The notes: generated by a model from the sequence alone, not told the origin. DNA of 64,000 nt from Dichetophora obliterata (GCA_963920525.1 OY986435.1:220626899-220690898); one strand, 5' to 3'. Positions 10,864 through 21,820 are shown, numbered from the stretch's first letter. Numbers and translations are program-made.

Positions 10864-11536
10864 GTACAGAAGAGTTTTATATATAAAGATATATTTTTAG
10901 CATAAATTTAATTTATGGGCAGGAGCCCAAATTTTTTATTAGCTTTGAAATACCATCTTTTACTTTTTTCAAACTTTGGTGAATTTTATCTCGAACACCA
11001 TAAGTAAGCGACATTTTTTAATGAACTCTTTTTAGACCCAATTTCTTTACCGTCCCGGTAAACTAACAACTTGCTGGAAAATCAGAGCTCCATTTCCGAC
11101 GAGTTGTGAGTTTACCGGGGGACAGTCACTTTTACTGGGCTGTGAAGAAATTGGGCCTTAAAGGTGTAAAAACACATATCAACAATAAAATTATTCTCCT
11201 GCCCCCAAACTTGATTTGTTGCATATTTCTATTTTGTTTTATTGACTGAAAATTTGTTAGTTTTTAATATATTTTCGTTTTATTTTTATATTGAATATAC
11301 AATTTTTGTTATTGTAAACTAACTGTGTTACGTATATATTTTTTTTTTTATAAAAGACATATACAGTTCTTATATGAAATATCAAATCTGCCAGCTTTTA
11401 TTTTAATCTACCACACTTTTTGAGTTCAATTTACCACTAAAAATTTTTTTCAAGTCCGTGCACTGACTCTGTTTCTATTTTCAGTTTGCCGTTCAGATGC
11501 GCTCTCTTCTGAGGGAGAAAACTGGTGGCTAATTCA
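10864..11536. other. Intron sequence between elements
   Basis: AT-rich filamin intron DNA with no bounded element. It includes a short imperfect inverted phrase near 11036-11160 (GACCCAATTTCTTTACCG ... GAAATTGGGCC) that could be a small degenerate MITE. Confidence 0.3.
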
Positions 11537-12989
11537 TCTAATATATAAAAATGAATGTTTGTTCGTTTGCTATGCGCTGCAATACCGTTCATCCGATTGT
11601 GATAAAACTTTGTCAACTTATTGTTTGCCCTTACGCAAACAATATAGGCATATTTAAAATTTGCCACACCTCCTTTTACCGCCCACAAATCAATAAAAAT
11701 GCTATATTTAAGACAGTTTTTGTCGTATTAAACTAAAATTTGGTAATTTAGTTCGTATGATAACTATCGGTAACTATACTTAAAATGGACGTGGTCCCAT
11801 TATAGCTACACCTACTTTTAAGAAAAGATAAAGAGAATTCGAAATTACTGGTTCGATCGAGCTAAAATTTTGGCAGTGGAATTGTTTCGAGTACGAGATG
11901 GTTTAAGAAAAAATTGCCACACCCCCTTTTTCCGCCCACTAATATATAAAAAATTCGCGATATTCAACCACAATATACACATGTCGTTCCACTGATGACA
12001 TTTTATGGGAGTTAAACAAGGGGGAGTGGAACCTCCGATACAGTCAAAACTTGCGATATCGAATAGTTTTGGAGTTACAGGTAACACAGCATCGCAATTC
12101 AGTATTCGACATTAATTTACGCATGCAGTTTCATTAATAACATTTTATGGGCGTTGGAAAAGGTAGAGTTTCACCTCCCCCATACAATCAAAATTTGTGC
12201 TATCGAATAGCTTTGCAGTTATAGGTCGCACAGCATCAAAATTCAGTATCGACCTAAATTTACACATGCCGTTTTACTGAAAACATTTTATAGCGTAGGA
12301 CAAGTACAACCCAAACATGCAAAATCGAATAGTTTTAAAGTTATGGGTAACACAGCGTCAGAATTCAGTGTTCGACCTCAATTCATACATGCAGTTTCAT
12401 TAATATTATTTTATGGGCGTAGGAAAAGGGGGACTGGCATTTCCCATACAACCCAGATTTGTGCTATCGAATAGCTTTGGAATTATAGGTCGCACAGCGT
12501 CGTAATTCAGTATTCGATCCGAATTTACACATGCACTTTTATTGGTAAAATTTTTTGGTCGTTGGACAACGGAAAGTGACACCTCCCATACAACCCAAAT
12601 TTGCGATATCGAATAGCTTCTGAGTTATTTGTCGCACAGCGTCGGAACTCAGTATTTGACCTAAACGTACCCATGCCATTACATTGATAAAATTTTATGG
12701 GGGTTTGCTAAGGGACCTCTTATTTGACCCAAATTTGCGATATCGAATTGCTTTGGAGTTATAGGTCGCACAGCGTCGGAATTCCGTATTCGACCTTAAT
12801 TTTCACATTCAGTTTCATTGATCACATAAAATGGGCGTTGGACAAGGGGGCGTTGCACTTCCCATACAACCTAAATTTGGGATATCTAGCAGCTTTGGAT
12901 TTATAGGTCGCACAGCATTGAAATTCAGTATTCGACCTCAATTAACACATGCAAGGGAGCGTGGCAGCAACGCACCGGGTTTCAGCTAG
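11537..12989 (+). mobile_element. Helitron-like non-autonomous element with tandem repeats
   Basis: The left end is TCTAATATATAAAAATGAAT preceded by A, and the right end is CTAG followed by T, the A|TC...CTAG|T pattern of Helitrons. It has no inverted repeats and no target duplication. A short GC-rich potential hairpin (GCGTGGCAGCAACGC) lies about 15-30 bases before CTAG. The interior from about 11940 to 12950 is a diverged tandem array of about seven units of roughly 140 bp, each with ATCGAATAGCTTTGGAGTTA, a GTCGCACAGCGTC-like phrase and TATTCGACCT. No Rep/helicase coding is seen. Resembles the repeat-bearing Helentron/DINE-1 type elements of flies. Confidence 0.7.
11940..12950. repeat. Diverged ~140-bp tandem array inside Helitron-like element
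   Basis: The phrase (GATATCGAATAG) recurs near 12055, 12205, 12320, 12465, 12605 and 12738, and in weaker form near 12880. Spacing is about 115-150 bp. Each unit also holds ATTTTATGGGCGTTGG and CTCCCATACAACC-like phrases. Units differ by many substitutions, so the array is old. Confidence 0.75.
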
Positions 12990-13470
12990 TTAGAAAAATT
13001 AAAGTGATGCCAAATTTTTATGAAAAAAAAATGTTTTTGGTAAAAATTTTGTATCAAATAAACAAAGAATGTATGTGAGAAGGTTGAATTTTAAACACTG
13101 CCGAACTCTATTTAAAATAAATCAAGATTAATTTTGTAATAATTGGCGGTGAACGCAATTGTTTCCATAAACTCATATTATATATTACTAACTTGAAACG
13201 CAGAAATCATCACAGAATCTTGCATTTTAATCCTCTTTGCTTAACGTTTGTTATATTATTGTAGTTTTGAGTGATGAAGATCCGATTTTAAGTCATAATT
13301 TACAGGTTTTATTTAGTTTCTTGCAAATCATTGCTAGATGCAGAACTATAAACACACAAATCTGGAGTTTCTAGCATCATTTTAGCCAAAGTTATGACAC
13401 AAAAACAAAATATCCTTTTATATAACTTATAGAAGACTGCAAACTTTAAAGCAATATTTCTCAAAAACAG

Positions 13471-14137
13471 CAGAGCTGTAAAAGAATGCAATCGTTTGTG
13501 ATTTTAAATCATGTGATTTATATTCAAAATGAATGCAATAATTTTTTTAAAATCCATAATTGTGATTTTGAAATTTCAAATCACAATCAATGATTTGAAA
13601 AAATGATTGCATTCATTGATTGCATTCATTTTTTCAAATCATTGATTGTGATTTGAAATTTCAATGTTGAATTTGAAATGTTGTGAAAATTTGCACGCCT
13701 TAAAAAAATTTGGATTTTGTCATTTCTAACAAAATATTTTAAATTAAATAAAAAAATATAAACAAAAATGATTTGAATGAATGAATGCATTCATTTGTGG
13801 TTTAAAATCATTTAATTCCCAATCAATGATTTAAAAAATTGATTGCATTAATTTCTTCAAATCATTGATTGCGATTTAAAATTTCAAGTCCCAATCATTG
13901 ATTCGAAAAAATGATTGCTTTCTTTTTTTCGAATCATTGATTGGGACTTGAAATTTAAAATCACAATCAATGATTTGAAAAAAAGATTGCATCCTTTTTT
14001 GATTTGATTTATTGAGATTTTAAATTTTAAATCACAATCAATGATTTGAAAAAATTGAATGCAATCAATTTTTCAAATCATTGATTGGGAATTAAATAAT
14101 TTTAAATCACAAATGAATGCATTCTTTTACAGCTCTG
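13471..14137. mobile_element. Palindromic hAT MITE, 667 bp
   Basis: Ends are CAGAGCTGTAAAAGAATGCA and its inverse; the match continues into TTTGTGATTTTAAAT-like sequence. Flanking 8-mers AAAAACAG (13463-13470) and GAAATCAG (14138-14145) agree at 6 of 8 positions, fitting a hAT target duplication. The interior is a set of nested inverted copies of one motif, CAATCAATGATTTGAAAAAATGATTG, repeated at least six times in alternating orientation. No coding sequence. Confidence 0.82.
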
Positions 14138-14378
14138 GAAATCAGACTGTTATTGCTCATTGACTCAGCTGTAACTCAGCTTATTGATACAGAATTATGA
14201 CGAACTTTACCTCACAAAAATCTCATCATTCGAGAATTTTCTTCATCTAATGCGGCACATAATAGCACACATCGGGCACATCAAGGCATATAGTTATAGA
14301 ATATATTTTTATTAAAAATCGAAAACGGTGGAGCTAATTGCACATGAATAATGTTTTCAAAAGGGTCACCAGACATAC

Positions 14379-14519
14379 CTTGCACTGGCTCGCCATTGTA
14401 CTTGACGGTTAACTCGTGGGTTCCCTCCTCTTTAGGTTCATATTTAATGGAAACCGTACCATCACGGTTGTCCTGAATGACGGGTTTGTCAACTTTTCCA
14501 CTTGGCATTCTTACCTCAG
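14379..14519 (-). CDS. cher: Filamin exon: second half of repeat 16
   Basis: 141-nt exon with acceptor CTTATTTTAG before 14519 and donor CAAG|GTATGT after 14379, phase 1 at both ends. Its translation (A)EVRMPSGKVDKPVIQDN, RDGTVSIKYEPKEEGTHEL, TVKYNGEPVQ(G) aligns with the VRMPSGKVAKPTITDNKDG segment of human filamin repeat 16. The repeat is cut in the middle, so in the long isoform the missing half must come from an upstream exon beyond this window. In the short isoform the preceding exon is 49133-49364. Residues 78-124 of that isoform. Confidence 0.93.
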
Positions 14520-15797
14520 CTAAAATAAGAAAAGAATAAAGAATTGCAATTTATTATCCATATTTAAATTTAATCTATAAGATAAAATTCAAGATTTAAT
14601 GTTGTATTAAGATTTTTAATCCCATAAGTATTTATTAAACTATTTTGATTCTTGAAGAAACGACCTGTTCTTAATTGAAAAGAGAATGTGTGGATTTATT
14701 GGATCTTTTTTAATTTTGGAATTTTTTTAAATTTCTTTAAATTAATTTTCACATTTTTGCTGTACGTGCTAATACAAAATCGAAGCATTTTTTCCCTATG
14801 AAATTCAACTTTATTACTTTGCGTCACAGAACATGCCGACATTTATGTATCTCATATAAATTACAATTAAAATTCATAATGATTCATTTATTTTATCGTT
14901 TTATTTTAGTCAATTTTGTGGTTGGAACAAATATGTTTTTCATTTATCTCATGTGGGTGTGCAGTTATTTTAAAATTTAGTTTGACCCAAAAATATTAAG
15001 GCTAATTTATATACCATTTTCAAAATTTTTAATGTGCCAATTTTTTTTTAATTATTAAATAAAAAAGTATTCATTGCATAATACAAAGTAATATTAAAAA
15101 AGATTACCCTTTGATTTTTCGCGTAAGGCGTGTTTTTGAGACATAAAATTTTTGATGGCGGCAAACATTGTTTATTCTAGGCAGCATGATGTCGTTAAAA
15201 CACTAGAAGCATTGATAGAATAGCAAAATAGTGTGGCTATAAAATGTACTTTCATTAATTTTTGAGACGGAAAATTGTCAAGTTTTCGGCAAGATTCGGA
15301 AAAAGAAGATTTTATTGAACATTATCTTTGGAAAACATATACTATTCTTCTTGAATTCAACCGGCTAATGAGACAAAATGTGTTTAGGTCGTGACGTTAG
15401 TAATACATCAAATCTCATTATTTTGATATTTCCGCCATTAAAAACAATATCAAAAATCAAAAACAAGAAATTAATGCCTTTGTTTATAAATATGCATTTT
15501 CATTCTGCGTTCATTCCATAACTTGGCTCTGATTGAAATTTCACAGGTATTTATTTAAATTCAACATTATTTTAAAATTTGTTCACAGACGTTAGAAAAA
15601 ACAAAGTTTGTTTAACAAACAATATTTGAATGACTTTCTTTTGAAACTAAATTTTATAATATGGATTATGTGTCCAATCAACACCATCTGCCAGACATGT
15701 TTTTGGCGTAATGATCGACAGAGTGAGTTTAAGCATGATTAATGCTGCTTGTTGCTACAATAAGATAATTAAAATTATTGCATAGAACAAATATATA
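14520..15797. other. Start of 34.6-kb filamin intron, nothing recognised
   Basis: AT-rich intron sequence from the acceptor of the 14519 exon to the first Tc1 element. No open frame with coding character and no bounded repeat is seen. Confidence 0.4.
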
Positions 15798-15898
15798 CAG
15801 TAGTGGTCACGAATTTAGCACACTTAAAAAAGTAAAGTGAATACTTATATTTTCCATTTATTCGTTGTAAATATTTAATTAATTTTTTTTAGTGTATA

Positions 15899-16841
15899 CA
15901 GGGTTGCCAATATTCGAAGCGCCCATCTGGCAACACTGTAATTTTCCGCAGTGATGCCAAATCGACTAATAACATACCGCGTTTGAAGCGTCATTCCAAG
16001 CAAATGTTTACAATGGAACAGTACACGCCACGCGAACGCTCTAAAATTGTTGAAATTTACATTCAACAAAACAAGTCAATAGTGAAAACTCAACGTGCTT
16101 TCAAAAAATGAGCGATGAAGCTCATTTTCAGTTGAACGGAACGGTAAACAAACAAAATTGCCGTATTTATGCCACTGAAAATCCACAAGAGATTCAAGAG
16201 GTACCTCTTCACGATGCAAAAGTCACTGTTTGGTGCGGCGTTTGTGCTAAAATGCTCATTGGACCGTTCTTTTTCGAAGATGATAATGGCCACAGAGTTA
16301 CTGTCAATCAGGAGCGTTATCGCGATATGATAAACAATTTTTTCATGCCAATCGTTCGTCGAAAGCGTATCAGACACTACTGGTTTCAACAAGACGGCGC
16401 GCCACCACACACAAGCCGCACTACAATCGATTTTTTGAAGCAATTGTTCCCTGGCCGTTTGATGTCAAAAAATGGTGATTTCGATTGGCCGCCAAGATCA
16501 CCAGATTTAACGCCTCCAGACTTCTTTTTGTGGGGTTATTTGAAATCAAAGGTTTACGTCAACAAGCCAAAGACCCTAGAAGAGCTGAAAACCAACATCC
16601 GCCAAGAAATAACCGCCATTCCCATCGAAATGTTGAAGAAAACCATGGAAAATGCTGCAAAACGGGCACAATATGTCGTAGAGGCCAATGGCGACCATTT
16701 ACGAGATATCATATTCAAGAAATAATGTAAGCAAATCTACTTGAACCCAATTAAATGATATTCATGACGAACAGACAAAAAATTGTGGTTTCTTTGATTT
16801 ATTTGAAAATAAAATGGGTGCTTCGAATATTGGCAACCTTG
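15899..16841 (+). mobile_element. Mariner-family element, internally deleted, 943 bp
   Basis: Inverted repeats start CAGGGTTGCCAATATTCGAA (left) and CAAGGTTGCCAATATTCGAA (right, reversed), about 28 bp long, and are flanked by TA. The element sits in the left terminal region of the Tc1 element at 15798-19560. The reading frame keeps the first about 32 residues of a transposase, then jumps to its catalytic half, so the DNA-binding middle has been deleted. Confidence 0.9.
16014..16725 (+). pseudogene. Tc1/mariner-type transposase with deleted DNA-binding region
   Basis: An ATG at 16014 begins MEQYTPRERSKIVEIYIQQ, a typical helix-turn-helix start, but it ends after about 32 residues at a junction near 16106. 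Past it, 16108-16725 is open in another frame for 205 residues with the catalytic core: VTVWCGVCAKMLIGPFFFED, then WFQQDGAPPHTS with the second aspartate, then WPPRSPDLTPPDFFLWGYLKS with the third. Thirty-six residues lie between the second and third aspartates. The catalytic half is uninterrupted, so the copy is young, but the loss of DNA-binding residues should make it inactive as a complete transposase. Confidence 0.85.
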
Positions 16842-17843
16842 TATGTTATGTCTTCTTTATTTCTTATATAAATTTTTTTGTATCAAAACTTTTTTTTATA
16901 GGACTTAAAATCAAATAAAAATTAAAAATAAGCATTGCGACTTGGTCATGAACTTAGCACACGAGCGAAAAAATGTCTAGGATGAAAAATATAATCAAAA
17001 TTGCTTGCATAAAACTCAAAATTTCGTAGGAAATCGCTTATTCTTAACTACTGCATCTCATATCCTTGGGAAACTTTTGACCAAAGCCTCACAACGGTAC
17101 TTTGGAATACTATACCGAATCCTTTAAATTTCCTTCCACAAATCTGGCAAATTTTTGGATTTTACTGTTAGTATTTGCTGCTCGACATCCCTCCACAGAT
17201 TTTCAATCGGGTTTAAGTCCGGTGATTGCAATGGCCACTTCAAAATATCAACATGTTTGTCTTCCAAGCTCTCTTGAAACGGTATCATGGTATTGACAAG
17301 TAAGTTTTTGTAAGCGTGCTGATCCATTTTTTGGTAAATTTTAACAATCGGACCAACTCCGTGCCAAAAAAACGCCGTCCATACCATAAAATTTCAGCCA
17401 CCCTGTTTAATAGTCTTGAGCGTGTACTTTGGATTGTGTTGCATTTGAGGACGCCACACATATTGTTTGCTGTCAAATGCGAATCGGCAAAACTTTGATT
17501 TATCCCTTCAAAGCACATTTTTCCAAAAATTCGTTGACTTTTAAAATATTCTTTTGCAAACGCAAGACTGCATTTAATATTTTTGCGACACATGTGGTGT
17601 ATGTTGGGCTATAAAGCTACGGAAATTGTTTTCATTCAAGCGTCTTCTTATGCCTTTTAAGGACACATTTATGCCCTATTTTGATGAAATTTCATTTTTT
17701 ATTTTATTTGAGGTCTTAAAAGGATCACTAAGTGAAGCTTTATAAATCAAATGGCCCTCTCTTGCTATTGTTTTTCGCGCTCTAGGTCGCTATTTTACAT
17801 TTTTATTGCTCTAATACTGCTCTACATGTTGTAATGCGATATA

Positions 17844-19105
17844 TTGGGGGTTGGAATTAGTTTTAAAGGTTTTCTAAGAGATGGCGTAACTATCAATAGA
17901 TCGCATCGGGCACACCTGTGACTATATTCATTTCAAAGCACATTGTCTAAGCTTCATTTTTCAGTATGTGTCATTCCACTGAAGTGTAAACAACATATAT
18001 TTTTTTCTCTGTGAACATGTCGACTTTCGTTCCAACAAAACGCAATTTGCGGGAAGGTTTACTTTTGTGCTTCCATTTGAAGAAAAAAGCGGTTGAAGCA
18101 CAATGCACGCTTACTGAGGCTTACGGGGACTATGCTCCATCGATTTCTACTTGTGAGTACTGGTTCCGTCGGTTTAAAAGTGGTGATTTTCATACGGAAG
18201 ACAAAGAGCGTCCGGGCCAGCCGAAATAGTTTGAAGATGAGGAATTGGAGGCTTTGCTCGATGAAGACCCGTGTCAAACCCTTCAAGAATTGTCAGAATC
18301 ATTGGGAGTCGACTTATCAACGGTCGGCAAACGCTTGAAGGCCATGGGATTGATTCAAAAGCAAGGAAATTGGGTGCCGTACCAGTTGAAGCCGAGAGAC
18401 GTTGAACGGCGATTTTGCATGTGCGAACAACTGCTTCAACGGCATAAAAGGAAGAGTTTTTTGCATCGTATTGTCACTGGCGATGAAAAGTGGATCCATT
18501 ACGATAATCCTAAGCGAAAAAAATCGTGGGGACCACCCGGCCATGCATCAACATCGAGGGCCAAGCCGAATATTCATGGCGCCAAGCTTATGCTGTGTAT
18601 TTGGTGGGATCAGAAGGGTGTCGTGTACTATGAGCTGCTAAAACCTAACGAAACCATCACTGGGGAACGCTACCAACAACAATTGATGCAATTGAGCCGA
18701 GCATTAAAGGTTAAACGGCCGGAATATGCCAAAAGACACGACAAAGTGGTTTTTCAACATGACAACGCACGGCCACATGTTGCATGCTGAATTGGGATGT
18801 GCTACCCCACCCGCCTTATAGCCCAGACATAGCCCCTTCCGACTACCACCTATTCAGATCGATGACGCATGGCTTGGCTGAGCAGCGCTTCACTTCTTAC
18901 GAGGATACCAAAAAATGGGTCGATTCGTGGATTGCCTCAAAAGACGAATCGTTCTTCCGGCGCGGAATCCATATGCTGCCAGAAAGATGGGAAAATGTTG
19001 TAGCTAACGATGGACAATACTTTGAATAATATACATTGTACCGTTGTTTCTAAATAAATGCTCAAAAACCGAAAAAAAACCTTTAAAATTAATTCCAACC
19101 CCCAA
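17844..19105 (+). mobile_element. Near full-length mariner, 1262 bp
   Basis: Inverted repeats begin TTGGGGGTTGGAATTAGTTT (left) and TTGGGGGTTGGAATTAATTT (right, reversed) with TA on both sides (17842-17843 and 19106-19107). It is inserted inside the transposase-coding part of the Tc1 element. The length is near the 1.25-1.3 kb of complete mariners. It encodes one damaged transposase. Confidence 0.93.
18017..19029 (+). pseudogene. Mariner transposase with stop and deletion
   Basis: Starts at the ATG at 18017 (MSTFVPTKRNLREGLLLCF). It shows the helix-turn-helix (TLTEAYGDYAPSISTCEYWF), the linker (LSTVGKRLKAMGL), the first catalytic region (RIVTGDEKWIHYDN), the second (VFQHDNARPHVA), the third (HPPYSPDIAPSDYHLF) and the C-terminus (LPERWENVVANDGQYFE). 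This is the DD34D mariner pattern. Two defects are visible: an in-frame TAG at 18226-18228 and a deletion/frameshift near 18785, just after ARPHVA, that removes roughly ten residues before the third motif. Otherwise well preserved. Confidence 0.92.
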
Positions 19106-19900
19106 TATAATAACTTTCACGAACATCTAAGAAGCAGAGCAATCTCTGAAACTGTGCTTCCACCATTTTTCATTTGCTAAATCAAATGCCGCTGAGCCTC
19201 TGAACATCATCAGCCTTTCGCCATATCTTTCTGCAATTTTTTGTTAGAACTCAAACACAAACTTTATAAATTAAGTATATCTTACTAGTAAAGTTTAATT
19301 AACGAAAATAAAATAAAATATGGAACAGTAATTCTAAGCTGTGCTAAATTCGTGTCCAGCATTTAAACCACATTGAGTCATACTACTTGAAATATGTCAG
19401 AAAATTAAATAATAACTAAGAAACCAACTAACGGTACATAGAGTTAACTTCATAAACAATACAAAACAAAAAATATTTGATTACAATTCTTAAGCTAAGA
19501 TGTAAAAAATTTCAAATTAGAGTTCTAACACAGTGTGTGCTAAATTCGTGACCACCACTGTAGATAAATACATATGTATATACGATACGAGATATACGTA
19601 TACGATATACGGTATAACTAATGCTACCAACTCATGTTATTAAAAAATAAGTATATTTGCTTCTTAGAACACTGAAAAGTAAGTATTAGTAAGTATAATT
19701 TTTTAAAATAAGTATAAGTAAGTATTTTACCTTAGAAAAACAAATTGAATATTTTTTTGATACAATTTACTAATTTATGTTAAAATCAATAGAACCCACA
19801 ATATTCTTAGACAAATATTGTCACACCCTCTTTTTGTTTTCCTTGAAAAGTTTTGTGTATACAATCTATCTAAAACCAAAAAGTATTCAGATAAAAAATA

Positions 19901-20351
19901 AACTTTTAATGTTGTTTTTATTAATTTATTGTTTTTCCAATATTTCGACTTCCATCGGAAGTCATCTTCAGGGAAAAATAAATATTTTTTGAAACGTTAC
20001 ATTAAACAATTTTTAAACGTGAATATATATTATTTCTGACTTAAGCACATATAAACATTAAACATTGAAAAACAATTACTACAGTAAACACTTCTTTTCT
20101 ATCCGGCGCTTAGTTTCAGTCTGACTGTCAGTCAGAAACTAAGCGCCGGATAGAAAAGAAGTGTTTACTGTAGTAATTGTTTTTCAATGTTTAATGTTTA
20201 TATGTGCTTAAGTCAGAAATAATATATATTCACGTTTAAAAATTGTTTAATGTAACGTTTCAAAAAATATTTATTTTTCCCTGAAGATGACTTCCGATGG
20301 AAGTCGAAATATTGGAAAAACAATAAATTAATAAAAACAACATTAAAAGTT
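19901..20351. repeat. Near-perfect 217-bp inverted repeat (palindrome)
   Basis: Arms at 19901-20117 and 20135-20351 are nearly perfect inverse copies around a 17-bp centre (AGTCTGACTGTCAGTCA). Each arm contains CTGAAGATGACTTCC-GAT-GGAAGTCGAAA, a hairpin between CUGAAGA and GAAA, described in a separate entry. Such long intact arms are unstable in DNA, so the structure is probably recent. It may be a head-to-head pair of terminal fragments of one retroelement. Confidence 0.93.
20274..20320 (+). ncRNA. Hammerhead-ribozyme-like core motif
   Basis: In order: TTTTTCC (20274-20280), CTGAAGA (20281-20287), a 7-bp hairpin GACTTCC/GGAAGTC with GAT loop (20289-20305), GAAA (20306-20309), TATT, and GGAAAAA (20314-20320), which pairs with the first block. 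This is the order helix I, CUGANGA, helix II, GAAA of a hammerhead ribozyme, but almost no room is left for helix III. The inverse copy is at 19932-19978. Penelope-like retroelements are known to carry minimal hammerheads with tiny helix III. Activity is unproven. Confidence 0.35.
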
Positions 20352-21706
20352 TTTAATTATTTATGTATAAATAAGACCTTGAGCCCGACAACTTGAACAA
20401 ATAAATATTATACTGAGGTCGCCAAACTAACTCAAATTATAAAAAATAAACAAAATATTAATTTTATATATTTGAAATTCATATATATTTCTAATATATA
20501 AAATAGTTTAAAAACAAACAAAAGCATAACAAAAAATTAAAAGTTATACGCACTTTCAAAGTAGTCAAATAAAAAAAAATAAAAAAATCACATTCAAATG
20601 TATACAGAGACCAAAGAAAAGTTATCATTATTCGCTCTCACTGTCACTGAATTGAAGCGCTACATTAATTTGATTTTTTCTTTTTGCTTGAAATCGTATT
20701 TGTCTTGGCTGTAAATTTTATTTAAGTGTGAAGTCTAATTGGTCACTTTCGAAAGTTTTTTCTTTTTTTTTTACAATTTTTGTATATGTACTAAGAATAT
20801 TGTATTAAATTTTTATGAAATAATTTTTTCAACCCAAAACTTTCTCTACCTAAACTCATGTTAGAACGCATTTAAAAAACTTTAAAAGCGTTTTTCTCAA
20901 AACTACGTTTTCACGGACGCCCCACACTATTTCTCCGGTGGGCTGATCCTTCTGAAATTTTAACCACATATTTAACAGAAAACTACTTACAAAAAAACTA
21001 TAATCGTGTTAAAAAAATTGATGTTTTTATTTATTTTTTTACAAATAACAGCGAAAAAAAAATTTTTTTTTTTGTTTTTGTTACTTAAATTTACCAACAA
21101 TTGCTAAAAATTAATATGAATAGTCTATTTTATAGTCCTTGTCATATTGAATCTAAAACACTTTGGTTTTCTGTTTCAGATAAACAGATGCCGAGATATC
21201 GTGTGGGAGCCGACCTGCCTCCAAATTATTAAAAAACATTAATAATTTTTTTTTTTATTTTTATAAATTAAGACTTCATTTATCATTCCTTATTACTTAT
21301 ATAAACATATCTTTAATAGCAAGCTCACGAGAAATTCCCAAAAATAGCCTATTTTTTTAGCCGACGAACTACAGTACACCCTGAATATTTCAGGTCTTGT
21401 CTTTAAAAAATTGTAAAATTCGACACAGCTGTATTCAATATTATTTTTTAAAAATAAAATTGACTCCAGAGTCTGTATTTTTAACGCTGTTGGTTACAAT
21501 TTTCAAACTTTTTCCACTTTTGCAAATAAAGACGTTCAACCGGAGCTGAAAAGTAAACATAATTAAGTATAAATCTTAAAAGTAAGTATACTTATAAGTA
21601 TGGAATTTTAGTAAGTATATGAAGCTGAAAATAAGTATGATACTTACAAAGTAAGTATAGTTGGTAACATTAGGTATAACTAACCTCCATAAAGAAACAT
21701 TCCCCA

Positions 21707-21820
21707 CCGTATCTTTTGAAAGCTTAAGGGTAGTTTTGTATTTACATTGTTTCCAAACCGTATCTTTTGGAAGCTTAAGGGTAGTCTTGTATTTATATTG
21801 TTTCCAAACCGCTTCTTTAA
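21707..21820. repeat. 51-bp tandem repeat, about 2.3 copies
   Basis: The unit starts CCGTATCTTTTG(A/G)AAGCTTA at 21707 and 21758, and a third partial unit starts CCGCTTCTTTAAG at 21809. The first two differ at only a few positions. Confidence 0.8.

Larger units (their letters stand above)
17110..19250 (-). pseudogene. Tc1-like transposase, interrupted and deleted
   Basis: Minus-strand remnant of the transposase of the outer Tc1 element. Pieces include KCSLAFAKEYFKSQRIFGK (about 17520-17580), MVWTAFFWHGVGPIVKIYQK (about 17330-17387), and ILKWPLQSPDLNPIENLWRD (about 17175-17250). The block that should carry QQDNDPKHT, with the second catalytic aspartate, is missing between IPFQESLED and HVDILKWP. 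A helix-turn-helix-like part (IAERYGERLMMFRGS) lies near 19195-19240, separated from the rest by the mariner at 17844-19105. Non-functional. Confidence 0.8.
15798..19560 (-). mobile_element. Tc1-like element split by two mariners
   Basis: The inverted ends are CAGTAGTGGTCACGAATTTA at 15798 and its inverse ending at 19560, flanked by TA on both sides. A second, inner copy of the end motif sits about 200 bp inside each terminus once insertions are subtracted: GTCATGAACTTAGCACAC near 16946-16963, and GTGCTAAATTCGTGTCC near 19341-19357. That is the IR/DR arrangement of some Tc1 elements. Two complete mariner insertions (15899-16841 and 17844-19105) each carry a TA duplication. Subtracting them leaves 1554 bp, close to a full-length Tc1 element. 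The transposase lies on the minus strand and is broken. Confidence 0.92.
19619..21672. mobile_element. hAT-like TIR element with 8-bp target duplication
   Basis: Ends read TAATGCTACCAACT (left) and TAATGTTACCAACT (right, reversed), flanked by identical 8-mers GGTATAAC at 19611-19618 and 21673-21680. Subterminal regions are full of AAGTAAGTAT-like repeats on both sides. No transposase is seen; the interior is AT-rich. A 451-bp palindrome (19901-20351) lies inside it and is probably a later insertion. The exact 8-bp duplication places it with hAT or another 8-bp-duplicating superfamily. Confidence 0.82.

Noticed and set aside
11940..12950. CRISPR-like or satellite array
   Set aside because: Units of about 140 bp are diverged throughout, with no constant short repeat and unique spacers; they sit between Helitron-type ends.
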